NCBI GenBank assembly: GCA_907165065.1
Contig: OU015540.1
Location: 5,502,001 to 5,566,000, forward strand
Length of the DNA: 64,000 nucleotides
Source: Caprimulgus europaeus
Taxonomy: Eukaryota; Chordata; Aves; Caprimulgiformes; Caprimulgidae
Direction of reading: 5' to 3'
Shown here: positions 35,641-47,900 of the stretch, piece by piece
How the letters are laid out: every line of letters begins with the position of its first letter
Numbering within the stretch: position 1 is the stretch's first letter
Position numbers and translations under genes: made by a program
The notes under the pieces: model-generated
Database searches by the model: none
What the model saw: only the letters and a program-made list of their open reading frames with translations
What the model was told of the DNA's origin: nothing

Positions 35641-38501
35641 AATTGCTCTGAGTTTAACTTGATTAATCAATTAGACAATTTGAGAGAGAAGGTAGAGGGC
35701 ACGTGTGGAACAGGGGGAGGTATCAGACAGAAGAGATGAAAGGGCTGTTAGGAACTGTGAGAAAGAGAGACTTGGTCTAAGTTGTTCCAATACATGACCA
35801 GGGTTTGGATGTTTTGATAAGACAAACAATTGGTTGTATGAACTTTCTCCATACAGAAGGAGCTTGGATGCAGGTAGACTGTGACGTTTTTGCTGGAGCC
35901 ATGTACCAGTGAATCCTGTGATTCTCTGACTCAGCACTGGTACGTCAGACCTGCAATTAAGGGGCTAGAACTTCAATTTTGTATTAACCAAAAAATACTA
36001 TTTTCTCCACTGTCAATAAAATAATTTCATTGTATTGTTTGACTTATCTCCTCTGGGCACTCAGCTGCAGCAGCAAGTCTGAACCTGCCGTTACAATGAC
36101 TGTTGAATGAGTTTTGCTTAATTTGTCCAAATGTGTTCCAGGATAAAGCGTGTTTCCTGAGACGCAGTATTTGTTCCGCTTGCACTTGGGAGGTGCTGTG
36201 GGCTATGCTGATGCTGGGAAAGGCCAGCTGTAGATAACAAGTAGGATGTTGGTGTTTGTGGCAAAAATCTGTGGACAGTTTTGAGTAAACATTTGGACTT
36301 ATTAGGACAGCATCATGTGGCTGATTTATTTTATTAAATAGGACACTGATTAAAAAAAAAGTGCACCTGCTGCTGTGTTACCTTGTGTCATTGTGTGCTC
36401 TGTAGTGCACAGCCATGGGTGGTGGGTCTGTAACTCATCTATTTGAGAGTAACATAACACCTTTTAACAGTGTATTTGTCATATTTCTTCTTTCCTGATT
36501 ACATCCAACAGAGAAAAAAAATTGCTGATAAGGTCTGTGATTATAAAACCAACTAACAGTAAGATAACCTGGGGCAAAGTGGTGCCTAAAAATACTTGAT
36601 GTTTTTAAGCTAATTACATCTTATATTGCCAATGACCTTTTGGAAACCTTTTATTTGCATGGATTGCAGATGCTTCCAAAGAAATGCCTTTATGCAAAGA
36701 GAAAATTCATTCCAGTCATCTCCTCAAACCCAGAATGCAGGTCTGCTGTCTGCAGAATGTGCCCTTTTTCAGAAGAGCTTTGTAACTTGCCATTTCTGAA
36801 CTGCAGGGAGAGCTTTGCCCGGTGTAGAAGCTGAGCACCCAGGCTGTGTCATCTCACAAGGCTCCTTCTTGAAGGTGGGGTTCTGTGTATAAACAGTGAC
36901 ATGGGGACATTCTTGAACTTACAACGGAAGTATTAATTAATACTTAAAGTCAGAGGAAACTTGAAATTCACTCTGACTTCCTTGGGAAATTTGTGGCTCA
37001 GTGGCAATCTTGTGAATGATGTAATATGGACATTGCTTCAAATGTACCTGACAGGTATATGACAGAAACTCCTCAATTTTTGCAAGCTTTTAGTATGGAC
37101 TTTTAGATTTTGTTTTGAAGTGTTTACTTCAGCTCTTCCCTGAATCAGTGCTGAAGGTCTTGAACTGAATACAGGAGAGTGCAGCTGGGTGAAATTTTAG
37201 TAGTTTCTCTTTTTCCATGCTCTGGAAACTGCTGTCTAATTCTTGAATGAGAACTGAACAAGAGAGAGGAGAGAGTTGCAGCTCTCCTAGATAGAGTAGC
37301 TGTTATTGAGGCTGACAGAATTTACAGTGTCCTTCTCCTTGTAAACCCGGCAGTCCTGGTCAGTCAGCCTCAGACATCATTGGTTTTGATGTTTTAAAAA
37401 TAAAGTGAGTGGCATCTTTTATTAACTTGTACAGACTTTGAAGAAGTTTTGCATGTCTTTAAAGAACTGAATCAAGCCAAGGAGTCAGTGTAGATGCTAT
37501 CATCTTTGGTCAGTCAGGCTAGTTTTTAATTCATTTTTTCCACAGCACTTTTAAAGAGTAAGTTCATTTTCCAGTTACCTTACTTCAAAGAAGTATTAGA
37601 CCGTCATTGTCTCTGCTGCAAGGTATTAAGCCATGCTCTGGGTGTGACTCAGAACTTGTGTGATGTTGAGCAAGTCAGGGATCTGTCCTCTGGCTTGTGG
37701 AAGTGATAGTTAACAAGGCTTATGATAATATTTACAAGGGATATCTTTGTCACTGCTTGTGCAGGGCTTTCCCAAAGTGCAATTCATGGCACTTAACAGT
37801 TCTTAAAGCTTTTGCCTGTGCCCCAAACAGATTTTTTCAAATTCTGTTTAATATAAACATGTTATAAAGCAGATAAATTTTGTTTTGCTTCAGTCAGCTT
37901 TGTATCCTATTCATTAAATGGCATCCTATTAAGCAAACTCTGGGAACCCTCCTAAGGAGAGGAAGAAGGTGGCAGTATTTTGTGGTTCTGGAGCAGACTT
38001 CTATGCAAAGAGACCCTACCTCAGGCTCCTGTATAGCTCATGCTTGTACTGTAGGAGTGACAGAGAGATAGGAACAGTTGTGGAACAGCTTTGTTTTGGC
38101 ACCACAACAAGAATTGGCTGGTTTGCCTTACCCATTGTAATGGTATGTATTAAGTGAATGAGAGAGTAGATAATGCAGGAAGAAATAGAGAGCAATCTAA
38201 AAATCCTATGTTCCAACTCCATCTTCTGCAGAAAAGAGGTGGAGTGTGAAGTGAAGAGAGAAAGTCTGTCATTACTGCAAAGCCAGCCTCGGCTGAGCAA
38301 AACCATGTATGAGAGATGAGTAAATCATCAATATTTCAGATCATCACTTTTATAAACAAATTTTGGAAAGCAAAAATGAAAACCTGAGGAAACAATGCAG
38401 CAGAGCAAATCTGTGTGTGTTAATGTCCCCTGAGCCCCTAGCAGGCGGAAGAAAAGGTTGTTTGAATTTTAAATTGATTTAAATTCCTTTTGATTTTGCA
38501 G

Positions 38502-38535
38502 TCCGTGCCTGTTCTGTGTCTATTGTCCCTAGAAG
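38502..38535 (+). other. Possible 34-base microexon or decoy exon
   Basis: A strong acceptor (CCTTTTGATTTTGCAG, AG at 38500-38501) and a fair donor (AGAAG then GTGAGC) enclose 34 bases. Two frames are open through it. In the phase left by the 25186 exon it would run into a stop after nine codons. Decoy pairs of this quality are expected by chance in long introns. Confidence 0.15.
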
Positions 38536-38952
38536 GTGAGCAGAGGATGTTTCAGACTCCCTTATTTTTATGCTTGGCTAATTTTATTGTCCTCCCGTAT
38601 TTTCTAGCTGTAAATGTTGCAGACTTTATTACATTTAAACTGGTTTTAATATAGTAGGTCATAAAAATCTAAGAAACGAGGGATAGTGTCCATTGCAGTT
38701 ATGTTTTTAGTGCAGGAAAGGTACTTGCAAGTCACTGAAAGGCTGACTGAAACTCTGGGATCATCTGCTTAGTGAAGACGGTTCAGAAATAAAAAAAAGC
38801 TGTCACAGCTGAGAATGAATTTCATTGTTACAAAAATCCCTCCTTTTCCTTTCATCTGGGGAGCTGGTTTACACTTTGAGGCATCAATCCAAATGTGAGG
38901 AGAGGAGTGAGGCTCCGTTTCCTTCCTTTTCATAAAAAGGTTCAGCAAGTTA

Positions 38953-38991
38953 TTTTATATATATTTATATATATATATATAGCTATTATAT
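38953..38991. repeat. AT microsatellite
   Basis: An impure (AT)n/(TTTAT) tract ending in TATATATATATATATAG. It is self-complementary and likely polymorphic. Confidence 0.85.
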
Positions 38992-41900
38992 GATATAGCT
39001 TAGACCCTTCATAGCTGACTGCTCATTTTTAAGCAAGAGCTATGAATGGACCCATCTCTATAACTCCTGAGCTGTGAGAGACATAAGCACATCCTGGTGC
39101 TATTCCTGTGAGCTCTAAGCCATCAGTAAGGATTTTTTTGCTTTTGCAAATTGAGCCACATGATGAAAACCATTGGAAGCTTGTTCATACCTTCTTGGCT
39201 GGCTTCTTAAACAAGGACTCTTGCTAGGGAAGGAGTAAGCAAGCAATCTCTGTAGTCCAGGGATTCTCTGCCCAAGCCAGGGAAGGTTACAAATGGAGAG
39301 ATGAGGAGCAGTTCTAGTTTTTTTCTGTTAATTACAGTTATTCTTTCTGCAACTCACAAATCTTTAAAAATACAGTTTCATACATCTGCTTTCAGGAGGT
39401 CAATTGCTCCTGCTGCATTTTACAGCTAAAATAGCTCGGGAGGGTAGGCAGTTACCAGAGGATGGTTCCATGGATATATTTGACATTTCTTAACTGTTGA
39501 GTATTTAGCTTTGAAACTTCCTTCAGAGAGTGGCAAGGCTGGTGTCTGTGATCTCCACATGGGTCAGAACTTCATTTAATACCTTTTGACATTAAAACTG
39601 GTTGAGAATTGGTGCCTGTGGTATTGTCTGTTCTGATTTCATCACAGCTTACTAGATAGTAAATGTTCCTGTAAAATGTTTATGAGGATTTCTGCAACTG
39701 ACAACTTCGGTTCCTACATCACAAACTTTTCTCTCTTAGCAGCCACTTTATACCAAGTTCTGCATTCAGCACAAACTGAGAGTCACAGAGGGAGCAGACT
39801 GAGCAAGCTTGCTTGGAGCCTTTACCATATTAGAACAGTGACTATTTGTTTTGCTCTTTTTGTTTTGTTTTTAAAAGAAAAACCAAACCAAAACCAAACA
39901 AAAAACCCCCTTAATCCATCACAATTATTAAACCAGTGCCTGTTTGTCTAAAATGTCACAAGTGGGGAACAGCTTAAAACATGGTGTCTAACGGAGGCAC
40001 AGTTAGCATGTTAGAATCCTCTTTCTGCTAACCTGAAGCCTCAATTTAAAATTTAATGATTTTATGGGCTGCCAGTAATGTCTATGATAAATAAGTCTGC
40101 TTTTTGTTTGTGCAAATGATTTAATGCTCATTGAACTCGGACATGGAACCACATTAGTAAAATTATTATAATCATGGCTTTATTGCATCCATTTAATCAT
40201 TCTGGGAGCAAATGCAGATTTATTTTGGAGTGTACAAAACAGGTATCCTATCACTCATTCAGTTTTGTCTGCATCTAAACAAATATCCAAACAGCTAACC
40301 TTTTCCTTCTTTTAAACCTGCATTATTTTCCTACTGCTCCTTGATTGCTACAGCAGAAAAAAAGAAATAAAACATAAAATTAAAAAGCCTTGCCTATTTG
40401 TGTTCCTATGTAAGTTCTGCATCATGTTACATTTGGATTCTTGTACCTTTAACTGTTGTTTTGAAGATAATGGGAAGAAAACTGTGCCCAATTTGCTGCT
40501 TTTTAAAACCTCAAAGTTTTTCTGTTCTGAAAGCTTGCAACTTTTTTTTTTTTTTTAAAACATTCAGGTTGTGCCTGCTGTATTTATGGAAGATGCTGTT
40601 TGACTAGAAAAAATCAGTATATTTATGAAGGAACTTATAAGTAGATGAAACTTCAACAATTTAGGGGTTTTTTGCCTTTTTGTACCTGTTTTTCAGTGTG
40701 TGTTAGTATGATAGTTCACAACTAAATGAAATTGGAAAAAGATCTGTCCTTTTTATAAGGGAGCCTTACATCTCTTCAAGATTGACATTCTGCCCACCAG
40801 AATAGCTGATGCTGCATCTCAGGAATGCAAAAATAATCAACCCCCCAGCATTTAAAGTAAAAAAATCTTCTTTCTGTTTGCTCTCATTTTTGCCAATGCT
40901 GCTGTTTTATTAAAGTTCTTCTCCGTAGATACAAAGGTCAGTAACTTACTATGAAAATGGGTTCTGAAATTATTAAAATCCACATCTAGGAACTGGTAGT
41001 TTGGAGGAAGCACCAAGTATTGTAAGACTTGTGATAACAGCAGACAACTTTTACTTATACTGTGTAGCTTTTTTCCTTTAAGTAAATAAGATATGGTTTC
41101 TCAGAGATAAAAAATTAACTTTTTGATAGTATCTCAAGCATTCTTATGTGTATGAGTGTTGTTAAGATTCTAATCTTGTGTTTGAAGTACTTTTGTAGCA
41201 GAGGGTGGCAGACTTATGTGGCTTGATAGACCTGTCTCTAAACAGTTCTGTAACAGAAAAAAAAAAAAAAATCCTCTTTTTTTTGGGATTTTGTGCTTGT
41301 GAATGTGGGGACAAAGGAAAGTACCTTATTTTCTGGTACTGGATGAGTTTAGAATTGTAAGCAGTGACCTGTCCAGCCAGCTGTGAGGTCTGGTGTGTTC
41401 CCCCCTGGCACAGCTCTGCTTCTGGCATGTCTCTGTGTGCAGTGGTAAGCTCTGCTAAGCAGAAAACGAGCACGAATTGGAGAGGAGTTGCAGGTCTTTT
41501 CATCTGGGAGTCAATCCAGCACTTGGAGTCTTACCTTTTTCTTTTCCTGGCACCCTCAACTTTGTCCACTGGAAAGGAGAAGTGAGGCTTGAGTTAAGCC
41601 CAGGTGTGTATAAAAGGTACTAAAATAATGTCTCTTGCAAGCATGTGTTTTGGCAAGATGAGTTCTTGTGTTTTACTGCTCCCCAGTGAAAGTCACAGTT
41701 TTAAATAAGGCTCTGTTCATCTTTTCACTAAGGCTTTTTACCTATCTTTAAATTGTATTCACAATTTCATTTTTTTCCCTTTTTTTATTCCTTTTTTGTC
41801 TTTTTTTTTTAAGCTCTTCATCAATCCAATACAACTTAAAGGTCTGCAATACCTTATGCAATCTCTTTGAAATAAACTGGGTCTCATGTAGAAATTACCA

Positions 41901-44900
41901 GCAGGGAGACCATTGGATGCCACGTCGCATTCATTTCTCTGCTGCATCGGGTAATGATTTCCTGGTTCCAGGAGCAGGAGATTAAAATTCTGGTGAGAGG
42001 ATTTGCCCCCTTCCTCACTCAGCAAGGCCCCTGTACCAGGGCTCAATCACTTCCTCTGCAGCAGCAGGAGCAGAGGTAATGTGATACTGTGGTCATTCAA
42101 TCACAGGTAGAAATGCTTTAATCTCTTCTATTCTGTCTGATAAATGCTTTCTTCTTTGTTCTGAATTCAGATCTCTAGTGTTCCTATTGTTGCAGCGACT
42201 GGGGGAGAAAAGAGATCATCCTGTCCAGTTAAGAGCTCAGTGATGATGCCTTCCTTTATTCCCACAGGTACTTTGTGATTTAGTTAGAAAAAAATCGGTG
42301 GGAAGGGCATAAAAATCATGGGAAAGAAGGTGGGACTATCTGGTAAATCCCACCACAGTTTGGAGTTTTCCTAAAACACGAACAGCTTGTATTGTGAGTG
42401 ACTTTTTATTTGCAAAAGCACAGTAGAGATCACAGCAGCTTCTGCTTCAGCGTGTGGTCTTTGCTCTGAATAGTCGGGATGCTCCATATTAATTTGGCAG
42501 ATGAACTTCTGACTTATGCAGCCACTTCCTTTGTTGTAGGAGCCACTGGAAAAGTGATGCTGAGGCCGCATCTGATGCCAACCAGAGCTGGAGGGTTGGG
42601 GCAGCTCCCTAAGGCATCTCTGATTTTGACCTATCTGTTCTTCTTCATTGCAGCAGTATCACAAAAATGTGATGGATGAGTATTGACTCTGCTGCTTTAT
42701 TTTGCTCCCTTTGCTATATTGACATGAGTTAATAGGGCAGAAGCAGAAGACAGACTTGGTACAAAGTAGAAAGAGATTTTATGTCAATAGGGATTGTAAG
42801 ATAAGAGATACAGCATTAAGGGTGAACACACAGGAGAGCTAATAGCTAACCAAACCACTCGATATGCCTACAGGAGAAAGAGCCATAAACTCTTTTTCGA
42901 TGGAAATATGTTTTCTTTTTTTGTGTTACATATTCTGTGATACCAGTCTGGATTTTTCTCAGTGCTGTCAGATTTTTGAAAGATTGAGGTTGTTGTCTTG
43001 GATAATGCTGTTACGATGTTTCATAATGTTGGCTTTATGAGTTTTTGCTTGATTGCTTGATCAAACTATTAAAGGAGAGAGCTTCCATTTTTAATAATTA
43101 TACTAGGTCCGTATGCTGCCTTGATTTGGCCATATTAAAAGTGGAAATGAGTGTATTAAGTGAAATTTAAGCTTGAAGGTGATGGGAAGTGGAAGGTGGA
43201 ACAAATTCTGATGGAGTAATAATAGTTCACCCAGACCTAAAAGGATGTAGATCATTTAAGCTGCTTAATAAATGGAGTGTGTATTCGAGAATTTTAAACC
43301 AGTTTTTAGTGGGTAAGGAGCCCACTGCAAAGATACTCTGGCTGTATACCCAGATGAAGAAAAAACATTTTAGGTGTTCTTGTGTTCAGTGGCTCAAAAA
43401 AAAAGAAAAAATAATTCTGATATGTAGCAGTAGTTTGAAAGGCTGAAGAAATACTCTCATTGGTATCAGGAGACGATTTCAACATCTTAAAATAAGTGAT
43501 GTACTGCTGCTGTACAATGCATTGCTGGATCCTTAGAATGTCACTGAATTACAGAAAGGAGACTGCCAGGGGCAAGAAGCAGCCCTGGATAACAAATTGC
43601 AGCAGGTATTTGGAAACCAACTAAATATATGTTCACTGGACGATGAAAGGAGACTCGTAGTGTCTCTTATAATTACGGAAGAGATGAGTTGTGCTGCAGG
43701 CAGAGTTATTTAGACGGGTTGGCAATTGAAAAATGAGTAGTTTAGTTAAGTATTGGAAAGATAGAAATGAATGAGAGTACTTAGACCACTTAGATTATGC
43801 ATGGATGCGTGGTATAAGTATGGGGAAAAAAACTGTAAGGGGTAAGGAAAGGCCTATTTACTTGGACAAGCTTTCAGTTAACCTTTTGTTTCAGAGGTAT
43901 TTTTTTATGAGAAGCGTGTTCTGCAATTTTCAGCTGGTTAGTATTCGTGGCATTTTAGTGTTCATTGAAAATGGACACCTGCATACATTTCTAAAGGGGC
44001 CCTGCCTAGTTTGGGCCATAAATTTATTCTGGTTTTGCACTGGACTTGGGTGGAACTAGAAGAAGCAAAAAGCTCAATTCAGTGTACTGCAGGCCAAAAT
44101 ATTATACCCCTGCTATGGAAGAGTAATGGTGCAAGCTGGAGAGGTCCCTAGGGACAACTTTTCCTTTGTAATCTTTTCAGGAGAAGAGAAATAAAGGAAA
44201 CTTCCTCTTCTTGCTTTGAATCTGATTTTTTTTTTTCTTTGGGTTAAAATCTTCTAAACATGCAATAAATAGATTTCTGGCTGATTGTTCTGGAAATATG
44301 AAGTCCAGTGGTGAATGATGTAGTTACACAGGTGAGTATCTGACACTGAATTTCAAATGAGATCCTGGCAACTTGAGCTAGAGGCTGTACTGGTAGATAC
44401 TTGCATTTTTTGTTGCTTTTTGTCTTTGGAAAACTTTTACTGCTGCTAGAGAAACAGCAAATAGAGGATTTCTCCAGATGCTAAATGTTTTGAAGAAAGC
44501 ACAAGTCCCCTCAGACAGTGTTTCTCTCATCTGTGTGACTTGCTTCTGTAGTAATGAACATATCTGATTCTATTATTAGTTGAGAAATAAAAATAACAAA
44601 TGCAAATGGAAAAAAATGGGGAATGTATTGTTCATCTGCTAATGATTTTTCTAGAGCTCTCTCTGATCAGGATAACTGCAGATCAGAGCTTCAATGAAGT
44701 CAGCCACAAGTTGGCAAGCTCAACTGTTAAAAACCTCAGTGTGGTTTCTTTTCCCTTATTGGTGTGTAAATTATCTTTCATGTTTTCTGGAGAAAGGTTG
44801 ATATGTTTTTGGTTGTCTGACATGTTTTGATATATCACTAGTGATGCACCTGAAGTTTCATATTGTATGTTCTTCACAGTTCTTAAATGGTCTGGCAATC

Positions 44901-47900
44901 TCAAATACTTTTTTTTTTTCATGTGTGTAATAACTGTAGGGGAATGAGCTTTTCCTCATTATTTTACCCTTGGCTCTAAGCTGTGACCAAGTAATGTATA
45001 AATAATCAAGAAGGTATAGTGCTCTGTTAAAATTAAGCCTGAACTGCTTCAGTTACTCTGATACTCAACAAGGGCAAATACCTTTTTTAATATGTTGAAT
45101 GGAAAAGGGTAGCAATAACTTAATGATGGATTGCAGCAAGAAGCGATCTCACTGGTGTCTTCACTATGGCAGTAAGACTCTGATTTGGTGTAACTTTTGG
45201 CTGTTGCTGGTTGAAGAGGAGAGTTCTTTAGGTTTTTATTATAGCCACAGCATATTCCAATATTTTATCTGTTTTACTTGAAAATTCCCTACAAAAGGCT
45301 TATACTTGGAGTAGTATTTGTAAGAATAAGCACTGGTCTTGTTCCTCTTGGCCCAAGCTGACACTTGATTTCCCTGTGCTGAGGATCACACCAGAGGTGC
45401 ACACATGCTTGTTCTGCTGAGACTCCCCTTCGTGTCAAACCTGTGAGTCCTGGGGGAAATGTTGCTCTTTTCACACTGCCTGCCTGGCTCAATTAACATA
45501 ATTCCAGGTTTGCAGTGCAGCCTCAGCAAGCTGCCAGCCTGGTACTGGGTTCAAACAACCCTAATTCTTCCAACATCAGTGGCCACCTCTTGGAGCTGGA
45601 TGTTACGGGAAGTATGGGTAGCAGTGGCAGCTGCTGTCCTCCATAGAAGACTGGATGTGCAGTAGAAGACTCCAGCCTGTTACTGCAAATGAGGTACATC
45701 ACAGTTAATGTGACTGGAGAAGGTCTTTGTGGGCAGATGGAGGCTGTTCCAGCTGGAGGTCAAGTTGCTTTGGAGCCAAAAGAAATGGTGAATTCAGAAT
45801 CAGGGATTAGCAGTTTGGTCTGGAGTTTCCATAGACAGTCTCTTTTCAGATGAGTTGTGAATATGAGAATTATGAATATTACTTTTGTTTCTAGTTTCAC
45901 ATCTTTACCAAATGTGATGTGACAAGGTGCAGATTGGTTGATAATCACAGTCAGAGTCAGCATAGCTGGAAGAAGCTAGTACTTTCTTTAAAAAAATACA
46001 AGAGTAGTGGTTTCTGTTGAAATCTTTGATCATAGCCAGACAGCTATTATTAATCTAAAATATCGTATCAAGGAAGAGTGTTGTGATCAGATTTATCTTC
46101 AGGGCTGCCATCAGTTTTTGGAGTGTAAAAAAGGCCTTGTGCGAGCTTCCCGTAGCTGCTAAATGATCATATCTCAGTCCATTGACTGGGACAACATAAT
46201 TATTTGGCAAATAAATGCTGAAAGTGACATTCTGCTGCTAATTATGGTGGAGTTTGAATGGGGCATTTAACTGTGAAAAGCTTTTCTATTCTTTTGTTAA
46301 TTTACCTGGATTATTCCTCTGTCAGTGTCTCGTATGAGAAAACGTGGTGCATGTTCATTCTCAGGGGCAGTCTCCACCTGCTTTTGAAACAGCACACTGA
46401 GATTAGCATCTTTGTTTCCAGATTTAATAGCAGACCAATGTTTTAGTAAATCTCAGACTTGGGCTTTTAGTTGACAGGGGTTTGAACCTTTGACTGTTTG
46501 AAATGGATGATTATTTCTTGTACAATGCTCCAGTTTTAACACCACTTCTGCAAACAGCCCCAGATGTTGAGGCGTTTGCACTGGAGTGCATTGTTGAGGG
46601 GTTTTTTCCTAGGCTGTCAGAGCAGCTTCTTTATTTAAAAACAGAAGAAAAAAAATATTTTTGGACTTGTTTCATAGGGCTGTGAAGTTTGGTGTTCATT
46701 GATCTGTGGCCCTCCTTTCTCAACCTCTTGGCTAGCTTGGTTGAACCGGAGGGAGGGGCAGGTCTTTAAGAAGTCTTGTGCTAACCAACAAAGGAGGAAG
46801 CAAGTACATTGCCTTCACTCAAGCGAAAGGCAGAGGCAGCTGGCTTGTTCCATTCAGTTTGACAGGGGCAAGGAGAAGGATATGTGCTTCCTTTAGCCCA
46901 CACATTCATAAGTAGTAGAGAATTTGGGGAGAGAGTGTGGGGAGATGAGGGAAGAGGAAGCGTGGGCGATGTAGGACTGATGAGGATGATGGAGAACACT
47001 TGATTTATCACCTTATGGGAAGGATTAGTAGATGTACCACAAAAATCCAAAGGAAATTGGGCTTTTACTAGTTAGGTGGTTTTGTGGACTACAGACGTAT
47101 CTGATGATGTGTATGTGCATAAGATAACTTCACATGGGCAGAGAAGGCTGCCTGTAAGGTGTCTGGCTTAATAACAGCTGTTGAAAAAGCTGTATTTTTC
47201 TCCTGATGTGTGTTTTGTAACTGAGCAGGTTAATACTATAATTGATTTTCTTAAGCTCTCTTTTTCCTAATGTGTATGCAGCAAAAGGGAGATGTTTTGG
47301 TATGCAGAATTTCATTTTGTGTCTTCCAAAGCTGAATCCATTGATTTTATTTTTTATTTTTTCCCCAAGGATTAACAGGCTTGGTGGTGTGCTAATTAGA
47401 AAGAACTTTGTGGCAGAAAATTGTGAAAGAGAGACTATTGCAGTGGGTGGACTCAAATGTACTCTGTGTTTTTGAACTAAATTCCTTTGGCTTTAACTCA
47501 TATCTTAGATGCTGAGTTCCTTTCTCTTTGGCTTCAAATTGCCAGTTCAGCTGTGGACCAAAATGTCTACACAGCTTCCTTCACCATATCTAGGTTGCAG
47601 TCTCAGTTGGAAATTCAGACATTTGCTATCTATTCCAAGCAAGAGCATTAGAAAAGTCAAGAAGGGGACTGATATATGGAAAATTAAAGCATTGAAGAAA
47701 AAAAAGGTTTAATCCTTCAGATATGCCTGTGATTGGGACTGAATGGGTTTGATTTCAGTTTAATAATTCAATTCTTGCACTGCCTCTCTTCCCTGAGCCT
47801 ACCTATTTATAATTTCTGGTCAATACTCCCTCCTCTTTGGCATCCTCGCCCTCCCCTCTTTTGCATCCCTTGTGCTTGTCTCGCTTCTCCAGGGCAATTA

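Noticed and set aside
42040..42074. CTCTGCAG followed by a GTAATG donor, 14-base microexon
   Set aside because: Too short and made of CAGCAGGAGCAG simple sequence; chance.
44274..44331. Strong donor (CACAG/GTGAGTATC) with an upstream AG
   Set aside because: The enclosed stretch has stops in all frames and the acceptor is poor.
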